Shown in pieces: positions 1 to 9,033 of a stretch of DNA of 46,989 bases; the first letter of the stretch is position 1; each line of letters opens with the position of its first letter. A model generated the notes under the pieces. It saw only the letters and a list, made by a program, of their open reading frames with translations. It had not been told where the DNA came from and did not search any database. The translations under genes and the position numbers were made by a program. The stretch covers positions 1 to 46,989 of the forward strand of contig JAJXYD010000043.1 in assembly GCA_021780695.1 (NCBI GenBank), written 5' to 3'. The stretch comes from Deltaproteobacteria bacterium. Its GTDB lineage: Bacteria; Desulfobacterota; Syntrophobacteria; Syntrophobacterales; Syntrophobacteraceae.

Positions 1-112
1 CTGGACGAAGGCGCATGCCTCGCGGTGAAGAACATCGGAAAGCCGTGTGCGGGAAAACCGCATGCACGGTTTGATGAGGGAGGGCAGGGTCAAAACCTGC
101 TCTCTACTCTAC
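1..112 (+). mobile_element. 3' end of a group II intron (domains V and VI)
   Basis: Positions 40-72 fold as a group II intron domain V. An 8-bp lower stem (40-47 with 65-72) starts with the AGC catalytic triad at 41-43. A two-base bulge follows at 63-64, then a 5-bp upper stem (48-52 with 58-62) closed by a GAAA-type loop. Positions 76-109 fold as domain VI: 76-80 plus 81-88 pair with 96-105 and 107-109, leaving A106 bulged at the place of the branch-point adenosine. The intron should end at the AC at 111-112. The reverse transcriptase/maturase and the other domains would lie to the left of the window. The intron runs on the plus strand, towards the end of the pbpC gene. Folding was done by eye. 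Confidence 0.82.
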
Positions 113-151
113 CCTATCCCGTCCCCTATTCCCTACTATTCTACTCCTTTT

Positions 152-172
152 CCTAATTCCTAATTCCTAATT
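152..172. repeat. Three tandem copies of a CCTAATT heptamer
   Basis: Three perfect copies of CCTAATT lie at 152-158, 159-165 and 166-172. They sit within a pyrimidine-rich stretch (about 113-202) that also carries several CCTATTC/CCTACTATT variants. The stretch fills the space between the group II intron end and the pbpC stop codon. I see no gene or terminator hairpin in it. Confidence 0.7.
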
Positions 173-202
173 CTTAAAGGGCGTTCCCTATTCCTACTAT
201 TC

Positions 203-2686
203 CTAATGAACGCTGATCCTTACCGAATCAGCCGTCTTGTCCGGGGCTACGGCGGTAATGGTATAGCGGCCCCTTTCGAGCCGCCATCTCGTGGTGTAGG
301 GAGGTGGGGAAACTGCGTATTGCACGCCGTTTATAAACCAGACCACCTCCTTCATGGGGCTGTCCGCTACGGCGCAAAACGCGATTGTCTTACGCTTCCG
401 GGAGGGATCGATAAGGAAGCGGTCCCTGTCCAGGGGGGAAACGATCGATATCTTGCACCGTTTTTCCATGGAACCGGGTTCCTGGGAGGAAACGAATCGG
501 ATGAGCCTTGAGAGCGGATCCGAGGATTCGGGCGCTATGGTGACAAGGCCGTTTTGCCCCCCCGGACTTTGTCCGCCTTTGTCTTTTTTCCCCGCGCTTT
601 CCTGAAATGTCTTTCCAAGATCTTCGTCGAAGCCCCGCAGGGCGAATCTACCCTGCTCGCCCTTTTTAAATCTTTCGTCAAGCCATCCGACATATTCATC
701 CGGAAGTTGGTGGGTATGGCCTGAAGCCTGGTGGTAGGTGCACACCTTGTCGGGTTCGTGGCCTTCGATGAACCATTCGTCTCTAAGCTCCGGGCAGTTA
801 GGGCAGGGGATCATTCCTGAAAAGGAGCACACCCTTTGCCGCACTACCCCCTCCGGCCGCTTGAAGGCAAGAGGATAGGAGCAGGGGTAGAGCGCGGACA
901 GAATATCCGAGACGATCGGAGCGGCGCCGCCCGCCCCGGTCAACTTGTCTGTCGGTCTTTCATCGAAATTGCCCACCCATGCGACCACGGTGTAATCTCT
1001 CGTGTAGGCCGCCGCCCAGCAGTCCCTGTAGCCCGTGCTGGTTCCGGTCTTTATGGCTATCCCGTAGGGGTGGGTCATGGCGCTCGTATGTCCGAACTCG
1101 AGGGAGCGGGAGGCGGGGTCGGAGAGCATGTTGGAGACTATCCAGGCGGCCTGGGGCGAAAAAATTGGCTTCGCTTCGCCTTGCTCCTCTCCTTTCCACA
1201 TGCGGCAGGGCCTGTAGATTCCTCCGTTGGCCAGGGCCGCGTAAGCGGTTGCAAGGCCCAAGACCGTCACTTCGGGGTTTCCGATCACCATGCCCAGGCC
1301 GTAGTAATCGGCGCCTTTACCCGGCTCCGAAATGAGGTGCAGCGCCTGGAGAACCGAGTAGAAAGGTTTAAGGCCGATTCTTTGCAGAAGCCAGACCGAG
1401 CTGAGATTCATCGAGTTTGCCAGGGCGTCCCGCATGAGTACGGGCCCGTAGGCCACCCGGTCGAAGTTTAGAGGCGTGTAGTGGCTTCCGGCGAAAGGGT
1501 AGCTTCTCTTTACGTCATAGAGCACGGTCGAGGAGGTCAGGCCGCGATCGAGGGCAAGAGCATAAAGAAAAGGTTTGAGGGCCGATCCGGGGGACCTGCG
1601 GCTAAGCGCCCCGTTGTTGAACCCTCCGTCACTGCCGCTATAGCTGATCGAGCCGGCGAGTGCCCTGAGGCGGACGCCCTTATTGGCAAGCACGACCGCC
1701 GCGGCCTGGCTTGCACCCCGAGATTGGAGCCGAATCTTGTGAGATCGCAGGCTCTCCTCCACACGATGCTGGAGCGGGAGGTCAAGAGTCGTATAGACCG
1801 CCCCGTCACCTCCATGCGGAGTATTTGCGCCCTTTATCATGTTGACAAAGTTTGGGGCTTCCATCGGGAAATGTTTGGAAAGAAAGATTATCGGCCTTTG
1901 CTTCTCGATCTTGAATCTGTTGGAGGTGATAAACCCAAGCTTTCGCATTCGATAAAGAACCCAGTCTTTTCGGGCAACCACTCTTTTTATATTAGGCCCG
2001 TAAGGGTTTAGAACGCTTGGGGCCTTCGGGATCGAGGCCAGAAGGGCCGATTGGGCTGTGCTAAGCCGGCTGCAGGGGATTCCGAAATAGAAAAGCGAAG
2101 CGGTCTCTACGCCGTAGAGATTGTTTCCCAGAGGAACCCTGTTTAGATAAAGATCCAATATCCGGTTTTTCCCAAGCGTCTTTTCAAGACGAATGGCCCT
2201 CACTATCTCGATCCATTTTGAAGCAAGAGTGCGTTTGTGCCGATAGACAAGCCCGACGAGTTGCTCTGTGATGGTCGAAGCCCCCGAGACGACCCTGCCC
2301 GCGAGGGCTCCTTTGAAGGCGGCTCTCAGCAAGGCCGCGAGATCGACCCCGTGGTGGGAGAAAAATCGGCGGTCTTCAGCCGCGAGGAAGGCCTGTTTAA
2401 GTTTTTTGGGGATCTCTTCGCGCTGTGCCCGAATATGGCGCCTGAAAGTCTTATCCGGTTCGAAGTTTAACATCCTGCCGTTTTTGTCGTAGAAAACCCG
2501 GCAAGGGGCAAGGTAAAATTTTGCCGGGTCGATTCGGGTCTTGGGCTCGAGTTCAAATGTCCAAAGAGCCCACGCGGAGGCCGCGAAAAGGCATAAGAAC
2601 AAAAGAATTGCGGTTGCTTTCCTGTTCCAGGGCCGTCCCGCTGCTTTCCTCCGCTCGTTCCGGGAGGTCTGGAGTTTTTCGACCAC
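203..2686 (-). CDS. pbpC: Penicillin-binding protein 1C (bifunctional glycosyltransferase/transpeptidase)
   Basis: A bifunctional peptidoglycan synthase of 827 residues, anchored by one N-terminal membrane helix (about residues 24-42). The GT51 glycosyltransferase domain shows EDRRFF at 104-109 and GASTITEQ at 135-142. The transpeptidase domain shows the SALK nucleophile motif at 368-371, an SMN triad and KTGTS at 546-550. The C-terminal region, with a Cys-rich CSFSGMIPCPNCP stretch and a beta-rich tail, matches the PbpC-specific C-terminal domain. It lies 39 bases downstream of the alpha-2-macroglobulin gene on the same strand, the classic yfhM-pbpC arrangement in which the inhibitor protects and the synthase repairs the wall. 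The start is GTG at 2686, preceded by an AAAGGAAA-like site; no ATG occurs near the N-terminus, so the start is moderately certain. All catalytic motifs are intact. Confidence 0.93.
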   Translation of the reverse strand: MVEKLQTSRNERRKAAGRPWNRKATAILLFLCLFAASAWALWTFELEPKTRIDPAKFYLAPCRVFYDKNGRMLNFEPDKTFRRHIRAQREEIPKKLKQAFLAAEDRRFFSHHGVDLAALLRAAFKGALAGRVVSGASTITEQLVGLVYRHKRTLASKWIEIVRAIRLEKTLGKNRILDLYLNRVPLGNNLYGVETASLFYFGIPCSRLSTAQSALLASIPKAPSVLNPYGPNIKRVVARKDWVLYRMRKLGFITSNRFKIEKQRPIIFLSKHFPMEAPNFVNMIKGANTPHGGDGAVYTTLDLPLQHRVEESLRSHKIRLQSRGASQAAAVVLANKGVRLRALAGSISYSGSDGGFNNGALSRRSPGSALKPFLYALALDRGLTSSTVLYDVKRSYPFAGSHYTPLNFDRVAYGPVLMRDALANSMNLSSVWLLQRIGLKPFYSVLQALHLISEPGKGADYYGLGMVIGNPEVTVLGLATAYAALANGGIYRPCRMWKGEEQGEAKPIFSPQAAWIVSNMLSDPASRSLEFGHTSAMTHPYGIAIKTGTSTGYRDCWAAAYTRDYTVVAWVGNFDERPTDKLTGAGGAAPIVSDILSALYPCSYPLAFKRPEGVVRQRVCSFSGMIPCPNCPELRDEWFIEGHEPDKVCTYHQASGHTHQLPDEYVGWLDERFKKGEQGRFALRGFDEDLGKTFQESAGKKDKGGQSPGGQNGLVTIAPESSDPLSRLIRFVSSQEPGSMEKRCKISIVSPLDRDRFLIDPSRKRKTIAFCAVADSPMKEVVWFINGVQYAVSPPPYTTRWRLERGRYTITAVAPDKTADSVRISVH

Positions 2687-2725
2687 TCTTGGATGTTTCC
2701 TTTCGGCTTTCCGCTGTTAAAGTTT

Positions 2726-5700
2726 TCAGTTCGCGGCAGGCTCGATTCGCACCTTTATCGCCGGTGTGAAAGCGTTTACTTCGGGTTGGTACATCTCCTC
2801 TATCTTTGTCGGGCCTGCATGGAACACTCCCTCGCAAACCGCTCTCGCGTAATAGATGAATTCGTATGCCCCGGGCCACGCTATGTCGCGGAAAGCCGTG
2901 ACCCTTTGCTGGTGAAGCTCGAAAAAGTTGGGCTGGAACATGAAAAAGCCTTCCGGGGACCAGAACGAAAAGATGTTTTCCCGCGATAAAGCGTCTTTGG
3001 GCGACTCAACCGTTTCAAAAGCGCTGTTAATGGCCACCAGACCGGCGGGGAGCGGATCGTCCAGGGCCAGGTATCGCTTGACCTTCTTGCCGCCAAAGTC
3101 TAGTCCGATGCTCACTTTTACGATATCTCCGACCCTTATCCGGTTGCTTCCATCCGTATTTTCGATCTTTTTCCAGATCTTCATGCCCCCGTTGTGGCCC
3201 GTTGCCGCATAGTCGAGGCGGGGAAACTTAACGGCGGCCCGGTAATATAGCTTATGGGCCGGGCTTGTCGAGACTCTTACCTGCGGCTTTGAAAACACGG
3301 TCCGAGGATCGAGCTGGAAGCGATGGGCCTGACCGGGGCCAAGTTGCACTATTTGGTCGGCGCCGTCGGGCCGGGTGAGCGTTACCTTAAGACTTGCGCC
3401 GCCTGCCCCCGCCGAAGTGAGGCCGTAATATTGGCCAAGCGCGTAGAGCGCCCACCCGGTATCGCTTGTGGAAGACCAGATGGAGTGTTTGGACAGGGCG
3501 CCGATCAACCGGTCGGCGGCCCTGGCCGTTAGAGGATCGTTGGGCATGAGGCGCGTTCCCGCAAGCAAAGCCATCGCCTGGTTGAGGTAACAACTGTTAA
3601 AAATCGGTTTCCTTGGATTTTGCTGTGGTTGGCTGAGCTCGCTTCGCACCGTTTGCTTCAGATCGTCTGAGGGTTTACCTCCTATATTTAGGTCAGCCAG
3701 GGCAAGGTAAATCCCGGTTATTCTATCTTCCTGGTGATAGTCGGCCATAACCGCGCCCAAGCTATTGGGGTCGAGCCCCCCGCAAAGGGATAGGGCGTAA
3801 GCGGCAAAGGCCCTGTAGCCGATTCCGTTTTCCTTTTTTAGTATGGTCTTGCGAAGATGGTCGATTGCGGCCTTGAGGCCGTTTGCGGGGAGTTTGAAGC
3901 CGTTTTCGGCGGCAATGCCAAGGGCCGAGACCGCGTAGAGGGTTCCCCACGGGTTGCTGTGCTTATAGCCCGGCCAGTAGCCAAAACCTCCCGAGGCGGT
4001 CTGCATGGAAAAAATATTATCTATCCCTTTTGCCAGAAATTTGTCCGTTTCCCGAGAACTCATTTCGAAGACCATGCCTTTTGCGACCAGTCCGCGAAGC
4101 CCTGCGAGCGCGATTACCCCGGAGCTGTTCTGTTCGATGCAGCCGTAAGGGTATTCAAGCAGGTAATGGAGCGGCCCGGAAAGAAGCACCAGGGGCGAGG
4201 CCGAAACCTCGAGGCTCGCGCTCACGTCCCTGTAGTCGGTCTTGTCGAAGGCAATCGCGAGGGCAGCCTTGTCAAGAGGCATCGAAATTTTGCCTGAACC
4301 CTCGAGCGAGCCCTGCGATGCGCTGACTCCCGTTACCGTTCCGGAAGTGACCGGAAGTTTTACCCGCACGCCGTCCTTGTTGTTTCCAAGAGAGCCTGCG
4401 AGCGTTACTGTAGCCGTTCCCTCCTTTACCGCCTGGCCGCTCAGATAGATCCTCCCGGAGCCGTGGGCGGGAAGGGAACCGATTACCGCCGAACCGCTCA
4501 TGGGCTGTAGGTTGTCGCTTGTGATGTAGGCCAGGGACATCTTGTCGGCCGTGTCGGTATTGTTTACGGCCCCGACGGGAAAGCGGAACCGGTCTCCCAG
4601 CGTGAAGAAGGCGGGCAGGCCGGGTTGGAGGTAGAAGTCCTTGGTAAGGGTAAGGTTGCGCTGCGCGCTTGCAAAGTGTGCGCCCCGGTCGCAGGCAACG
4701 ACATAGATCCGGTAGGTGGACATATTGTCGGGGAGCGTGAAGGACACATTCGCATGTCCGGCTCCATCGGTAACCACAGAGGGGTTAAAGTAGGCGACGG
4801 GTTTGAAATTTTTGCGTATCTTTACGCCCGGGGCCTCTTCTCCGCCTCCGCCGCCCGTAACGGGTCTGATATTTGGGGTGTGAAAGGGGGTCTGGTCCTG
4901 GAGAAGTGCGCGAAGTTCGCCCGTGGCGACGCTAAGGGGTCCCTGGAAATCGAGCAGCGAGTCCAGCCTGGGGGTTTTAAACTGTGTGGCCCGCAGGACC
5001 GATTCATCGACCACCGCAACGGCCAGTTCGGCCTGCGCTCCCTTGCCGTGGCTGTCTACGACATTCAAATCGAGGCTCAAGTTTGCGCCCGGTTTTTCCC
5101 TTATCGGGTCGGTGCCCTCGCCGATGCTTATTTTAAGAGGACCGGCCCCCGTCCGCACCGGAATGTTCAATGTTCCGAAAAAGGCCGTCGGAGCTTCAAA
5201 ATCGTATTGGCGGGAATAGAGGGGAAATCCCCCCCTGGGCAGAAGCCCCAGGACGGATATATATACATTGGGCATGTAGGCGGCCCTAATCGGAATCTTT
5301 ATGCCCCTCTTCGCCGCATCGGCCGCTATCACTCGTTGCGACAGGACTTCGTCCTGTTCGACGGTTACCAGATAGGTCGTAACGGGGCGCGACGGAACGG
5401 GAAAGATAACAGCCGTATCTCCCGGCAAATACTGCTTTTTATCGGAAAGAAGGGTGAGACTCGCAAGTCTGTTGTCGGTTATGTCCTCGGCTATCCGCCA
5501 GTAGTTTGAAAATATATCGGGAACCGCGTCGTAGCGGGTGGCCGAAGTGAAGGTCTGCCCTTTTTTGTCGCGGTAGGTGAAACGCAGCAGGTACTTGCCC
5601 CCGCTTCCGAAATCGAAATCAAACAGAGCCTTCCCGCCCTTGATCGGCAGTTGGTTCGATACGACATTTCTCCACACATTCGAGCGGTATCCGACGTCTC

Positions 5701-7936
5701 CCTTTTGGTTTCTGTAGGGGACGCTGATGTAGTCGTTTTTTAGCACGTCGACTTGAAGTACCCCTCGATTTATCAGCCTGTCGTTTTTATCCACGACGAT
5801 CGCCTCGAGGGTTTGCGCCGTCTTGGGAGAGACTTTTTCCTGGTGGCGTGCTATGCCCACCAGAAAGGGCCTCCGCATTTCGAATACACCGCTTTCACTC
5901 GCTTGGCGACCGTCGAAGTCGACCACTGTTGCTTCGACCGATAGATCGTTTTTTCCCGAACGTACGTCTCTATCGAGAGGAAAGTCGATGGAGAGTTCCC
6001 CCTTGTCGTCGAGGGTGGATTCGCTGCTTTCGACCAGATTGTCGGCTTTCTCATCCCCTTTTGGGTCCGCGCTGGGATAGCCGAAGGTATAGTTTTTGTA
6101 CTTTTCGAGGCTGCGATGGACCCCGGTGTGAAAAATTTTCCAGCGTACCTGCCCGTTCTTTACAGGGCCCCCGGCGTAATAGGTGCCCGAGATGTTGATC
6201 CTGACCACCTTTTCGCTGCGCTTTATATTGACATACTGATCGCTTTCACGGCTTATCTGTTCGAAGCCGATGCGCACGAAATGGCGGGGAGGCCGAAATT
6301 CCTGCACCTGGAATGTCGCGCTGCTTTTGGGTTGCTTGTCGTTTTGGAAAAACATCTCCAGTTTGTACATGCCAAGAGGGGCGTAAGGTGCAAGCTTTAC
6401 CGATCCGGATGCGGTTCCGAATGCGGACAGTGCGCTCTCGGTGCGCCATATCTTATTCCCACGCGAGTCGGTTAGAACGAAATCGCACTTGGCCCCCGAG
6501 GGAGGCGCTATTTTCCCGTCTTTGTACGAGCGCGCCACGCCCTTGAAATAGACTGTTTCACCAGGTTTGTAGAGCCCGCGCTCGGTGAAGATATAGCCGT
6601 TGGATATGCCGAGGCCGCTCCAGTTTTTGTCCTCCGCGATGGCCGCCTGAGCGGACTTTTTGTCGTATTCTCCGGCGGGCATGACGTTTCCCTCCGGTTT
6701 TACGGCGATAAAGGAAACATCGTCTTTTGTGGCGGCCAGAATATGCGTTATGGACGATACCGGAGGTGAGCCCTTGATAATGCCGATATGGTCGGGCGCG
6801 CCAACCGACAAGCCTTCCGCAACCTTTGTGGGCTTTTGCCCGGCGGTGTCGGTGTTTGCATCCGCCCCGGGTTTTGGGCCGTTATAGACAAGAATGCCGC
6901 TGTCGTCGGTTTTGCCGAGGTAATAGATAACGCCGTCTTTGGTCGCGGCCAGAACTGAGACCGATTTTAGCGGCTTGGCGTACCTGATGGAGCTGGTCCA
7001 CACCAGCAGGCTGTCGCGGCTGCGCTTGTAGCTCAATCCCAGATCGGTTATGCAGTAGAGCCTCGATTTTGTCAGGGCCTGAGAGGAATCGTTCATGGAC
7101 TTCATGCCTATGAGTTCGATTGCCCCCCGGCTGCTGTCTTTCCTAAAGGAAAGGGGAACGGAGAAGGCGCGGGTCTTGTTTTGTTGATGCCTCGTGGAAA
7201 AAACGCTGTTTTCTTCCCTTGTCCGGTCGAGAAAGGGGAAAAAGGGTGAACCTTTGTTCACGAGAGCGGCAAGGGAGTTCTGCCCCGTTTTGAGTCGGGG
7301 GAGCAGTTCCCGGGCCGAGGACCCCGGAGCGCTAAGCGCCGTCGGGAGAAGAAGCGGGGGCACCCTTAGCGTTTCAAGGAGTACCTGGTCTACATTGTTT
7401 GTCCTGAGATGGAGCAGTTGGCGGCTGTCGCGTTCTATAAGCGTATGGCTATCCAAAAATTCGATCAGAGGCGGGTGAGGCGGCATTATGAAGCTGCAGA
7501 CGCTCTTTTTGTACCTGGCTCCGGCAACTGTGTAGTCTTCCGGGATAACGACCGTGTAGGGCTTCTCCCAGGCGAAATTATCCGAGTGGATCGATACCGT
7601 GTCCGCTGAAAGCTGCTTATCGGCGGAGTCCTCCGCGTAGAGATAAACATCGGGGCGAAGCTTTAGATGTTCCAAAATTGAGTGTAAATCGACGGGCCGG
7701 CTGAAACGGATTGCTATGCTCTTGCCCAGGGCATTGGGCGTGATCGAGAGTATGGTAAAAGTTGGTCCGGGAGGTGGAACCGGCCGGGTTACGCTGCCCT
7801 TTGGGGATGTGGAAGGGTGCTCCTGCGATCTGCCCGTTTGGCTGAAAACGCTCAGGAAGGTTACTGCCGCAATTAGGAAGCAGATAAAGAACAATCCGGT
7901 TTGCGTTTTGACTGCGTCGATCAACCTCGGGCGCAT
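2726..7936 (-). CDS. Bacterial alpha-2-macroglobulin family protein
   Basis: A 1736-residue secreted or membrane-tethered protein with the thioester motif CIEQ at residues 1266-1269 inside YPYGCIEQ, as in YfhM/MagD-type bacterial alpha-2-macroglobulins. These proteins trap foreign proteases through a reactive Cys-Gln thioester in the periplasm. A hydrophobic segment at about residues 13-35 serves as signal peptide or anchor; I do not see a lipobox Cys, unlike the E. coli lipoprotein. The body is a long series of macroglobulin-like beta domains (for example the GYIFTERGLYKPGETVYFKG block), followed by a helical thioester domain and a C-terminal receptor-binding-like domain. The start ATG at 7936 has AGGAG seven bases upstream. 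It is the first gene of a two-gene unit with pbpC. Confidence 0.93.
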   Translation of the reverse strand: MRPRLIDAVKTQTGLFFICFLIAAVTFLSVFSQTGRSQEHPSTSPKGSVTRPVPPPGPTFTILSITPNALGKSIAIRFSRPVDLHSILEHLKLRPDVYLYAEDSADKQLSADTVSIHSDNFAWEKPYTVVIPEDYTVAGARYKKSVCSFIMPPHPPLIEFLDSHTLIERDSRQLLHLRTNNVDQVLLETLRVPPLLLPTALSAPGSSARELLPRLKTGQNSLAALVNKGSPFFPFLDRTREENSVFSTRHQQNKTRAFSVPLSFRKDSSRGAIELIGMKSMNDSSQALTKSRLYCITDLGLSYKRSRDSLLVWTSSIRYAKPLKSVSVLAATKDGVIYYLGKTDDSGILVYNGPKPGADANTDTAGQKPTKVAEGLSVGAPDHIGIIKGSPPVSSITHILAATKDDVSFIAVKPEGNVMPAGEYDKKSAQAAIAEDKNWSGLGISNGYIFTERGLYKPGETVYFKGVARSYKDGKIAPPSGAKCDFVLTDSRGNKIWRTESALSAFGTASGSVKLAPYAPLGMYKLEMFFQNDKQPKSSATFQVQEFRPPRHFVRIGFEQISRESDQYVNIKRSEKVVRINISGTYYAGGPVKNGQVRWKIFHTGVHRSLEKYKNYTFGYPSADPKGDEKADNLVESSESTLDDKGELSIDFPLDRDVRSGKNDLSVEATVVDFDGRQASESGVFEMRRPFLVGIARHQEKVSPKTAQTLEAIVVDKNDRLINRGVLQVDVLKNDYISVPYRNQKGDVGYRSNVWRNVVSNQLPIKGGKALFDFDFGSGGKYLLRFTYRDKKGQTFTSATRYDAVPDIFSNYWRIAEDITDNRLASLTLLSDKKQYLPGDTAVIFPVPSRPVTTYLVTVEQDEVLSQRVIAADAAKRGIKIPIRAAYMPNVYISVLGLLPRGGFPLYSRQYDFEAPTAFFGTLNIPVRTGAGPLKISIGEGTDPIREKPGANLSLDLNVVDSHGKGAQAELAVAVVDESVLRATQFKTPRLDSLLDFQGPLSVATGELRALLQDQTPFHTPNIRPVTGGGGGEEAPGVKIRKNFKPVAYFNPSVVTDGAGHANVSFTLPDNMSTYRIYVVACDRGAHFASAQRNLTLTKDFYLQPGLPAFFTLGDRFRFPVGAVNNTDTADKMSLAYITSDNLQPMSGSAVIGSLPAHGSGRIYLSGQAVKEGTATVTLAGSLGNNKDGVRVKLPVTSGTVTGVSASQGSLEGSGKISMPLDKAALAIAFDKTDYRDVSASLEVSASPLVLLSGPLHYLLEYPYGCIEQNSSGVIALAGLRGLVAKGMVFEMSSRETDKFLAKGIDNIFSMQTASGGFGYWPGYKHSNPWGTLYAVSALGIAAENGFKLPANGLKAAIDHLRKTILKKENGIGYRAFAAYALSLCGGLDPNSLGAVMADYHQEDRITGIYLALADLNIGGKPSDDLKQTVRSELSQPQQNPRKPIFNSCYLNQAMALLAGTRLMPNDPLTARAADRLIGALSKHSIWSSTSDTGWALYALGQYYGLTSAGAGGASLKVTLTRPDGADQIVQLGPGQAHRFQLDPRTVFSKPQVRVSTSPAHKLYYRAAVKFPRLDYAATGHNGGMKIWKKIENTDGSNRIRVGDIVKVSIGLDFGGKKVKRYLALDDPLPAGLVAINSAFETVESPKDALSRENIFSFWSPEGFFMFQPNFFELHQQRVTAFRDIAWPGAYEFIYYARAVCEGVFHAGPTKIEEMYQPEVNAFTPAIKVRIEPAAN

Positions 7937-8008
7937 AGCCTCTCCTTTTATGTTTCAGGTCTTATCATCATGGATAGCTGAAAAAACGGAGCGAGCAATT
8001 GACATCGG

Positions 8009-8854
8009 CTATCGGCCCAGTACGCAGTTATCGATTAACCGCGTTTTCCCGACCCATACGGCCAGGGCGAGCAGGGTAGGGCCTTCTACCTTCTCGATCT
8101 CTTCGATGGTCTCGGTATCGCAGAGCTTCGCATAATCTATCGATGCGCCCCCGCCGGCGGTAAGACAATCGTTTACGGCCTTCAGGATTTTTTTCGAGTC
8201 CTTTTCCCCTGAATCGACAAGTTGGCGTGCGATCTGCAACGATCTGCTCAGTCTCAGGGCTATGGGCCGTTCCTCGGCCTTGAGGTAGGTGTTGCGGCTG
8301 CTCATGGCGAGCCCGTCCTTTTCGCGCACTATCTCATGACCCACTATCTCTATGTCCAGGTTTAAATCCTTTACCATCCGCCTGATGGTGACAAGCTGCT
8401 GGAAGTCCTTTTGGCCAAATACCGCTGTGTGGGGCTTTACGGCATTAAACAATTTGCTGACGACGGTGGCCACGCCGCGAAAGAAAATGGGACGGCTTGC
8501 GCCGCAAAGATTTTTAGTGACCCCGGTAACCTCGACGTATGTCTGAAAGCCCTCGGGATACATTTCCGAGGCCGAGGGGACAAAGGCGGCATCCACTCCG
8601 ATTTGGACGCAAAAGTCCAGGTCCCGGTCAAGAGCTCTGGGATAGCTTGCCAGGTCTTCCGTGGGTGCGAACTGGGCGGGATTTACAAAAATGCTGATAA
8701 CGCTCCTGGTTCCAAGTTGCCGGGCCGTGCGCAAAAGGCTCAGATGCCCCTCGTGCAGATAGCCCATTGTGGGAACGAACGCTATCCTTTCTCCTTGGGC
8801 TCGCCATGCGTCGGCCAGCCGCTGCATCTCTGCGATATTTTCGATGATGCGCAT
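8009..8854 (-). CDS. panC: Pantothenate synthetase
   Basis: Joins pantoate and beta-alanine with ATP hydrolysis, the last step of vitamin B5 synthesis in the cytoplasm. The protein shows the family's PTMGYLHEGHLSLL nucleotidyltransferase signature, FVNPAQFAPTEDLASYPR, GQKDFQQL and MSSRNTYL. The chosen start is the ATG at 8854 (product MRIIEN..., 281 residues, normal for PanC), because GAGGAG lies eight bases upstream of it. A TTG start 21 bases further up (8875) has no comparable site. It lies 72 bases beyond the A2M start on the same strand, so it could be read into the A2M/pbpC unit. The partner genes panE and panB are about 30 kb away in this window. Confidence 0.96.
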   Translation of the reverse strand: MRIIENIAEMQRLADAWRAQGERIAFVPTMGYLHEGHLSLLRTARQLGTRSVISIFVNPAQFAPTEDLASYPRALDRDLDFCVQIGVDAAFVPSASEMYPEGFQTYVEVTGVTKNLCGASRPIFFRGVATVVSKLFNAVKPHTAVFGQKDFQQLVTIRRMVKDLNLDIEIVGHEIVREKDGLAMSSRNTYLKAEERPIALRLSRSLQIARQLVDSGEKDSKKILKAVNDCLTAGGGASIDYAKLCDTETIEEIEKVEGPTLLALAVWVGKTRLIDNCVLGR

Positions 8855-9033
8855 CACGACAACTCCTCGATGCAAAGACGTTAACCTGTTTATAGTTTAT
8901 TTCGTTTAGTGATAGAATGATATTTCATTGTTTCTAAGGGGTCTTGGAAAAACAAAAAACACGACGTCTTTATACTTCAAATCTTTTAGCCCCGCAATCG
9001 CCCTTGGCGTTGCGCTAAATCTGGAATCCCGCC

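Noticed and set aside
836..2011. Long plus-strand open frames opposite pbpC
   Set aside because: They are antisense shadows of the pbpC coding frame, which has all catalytic motifs.
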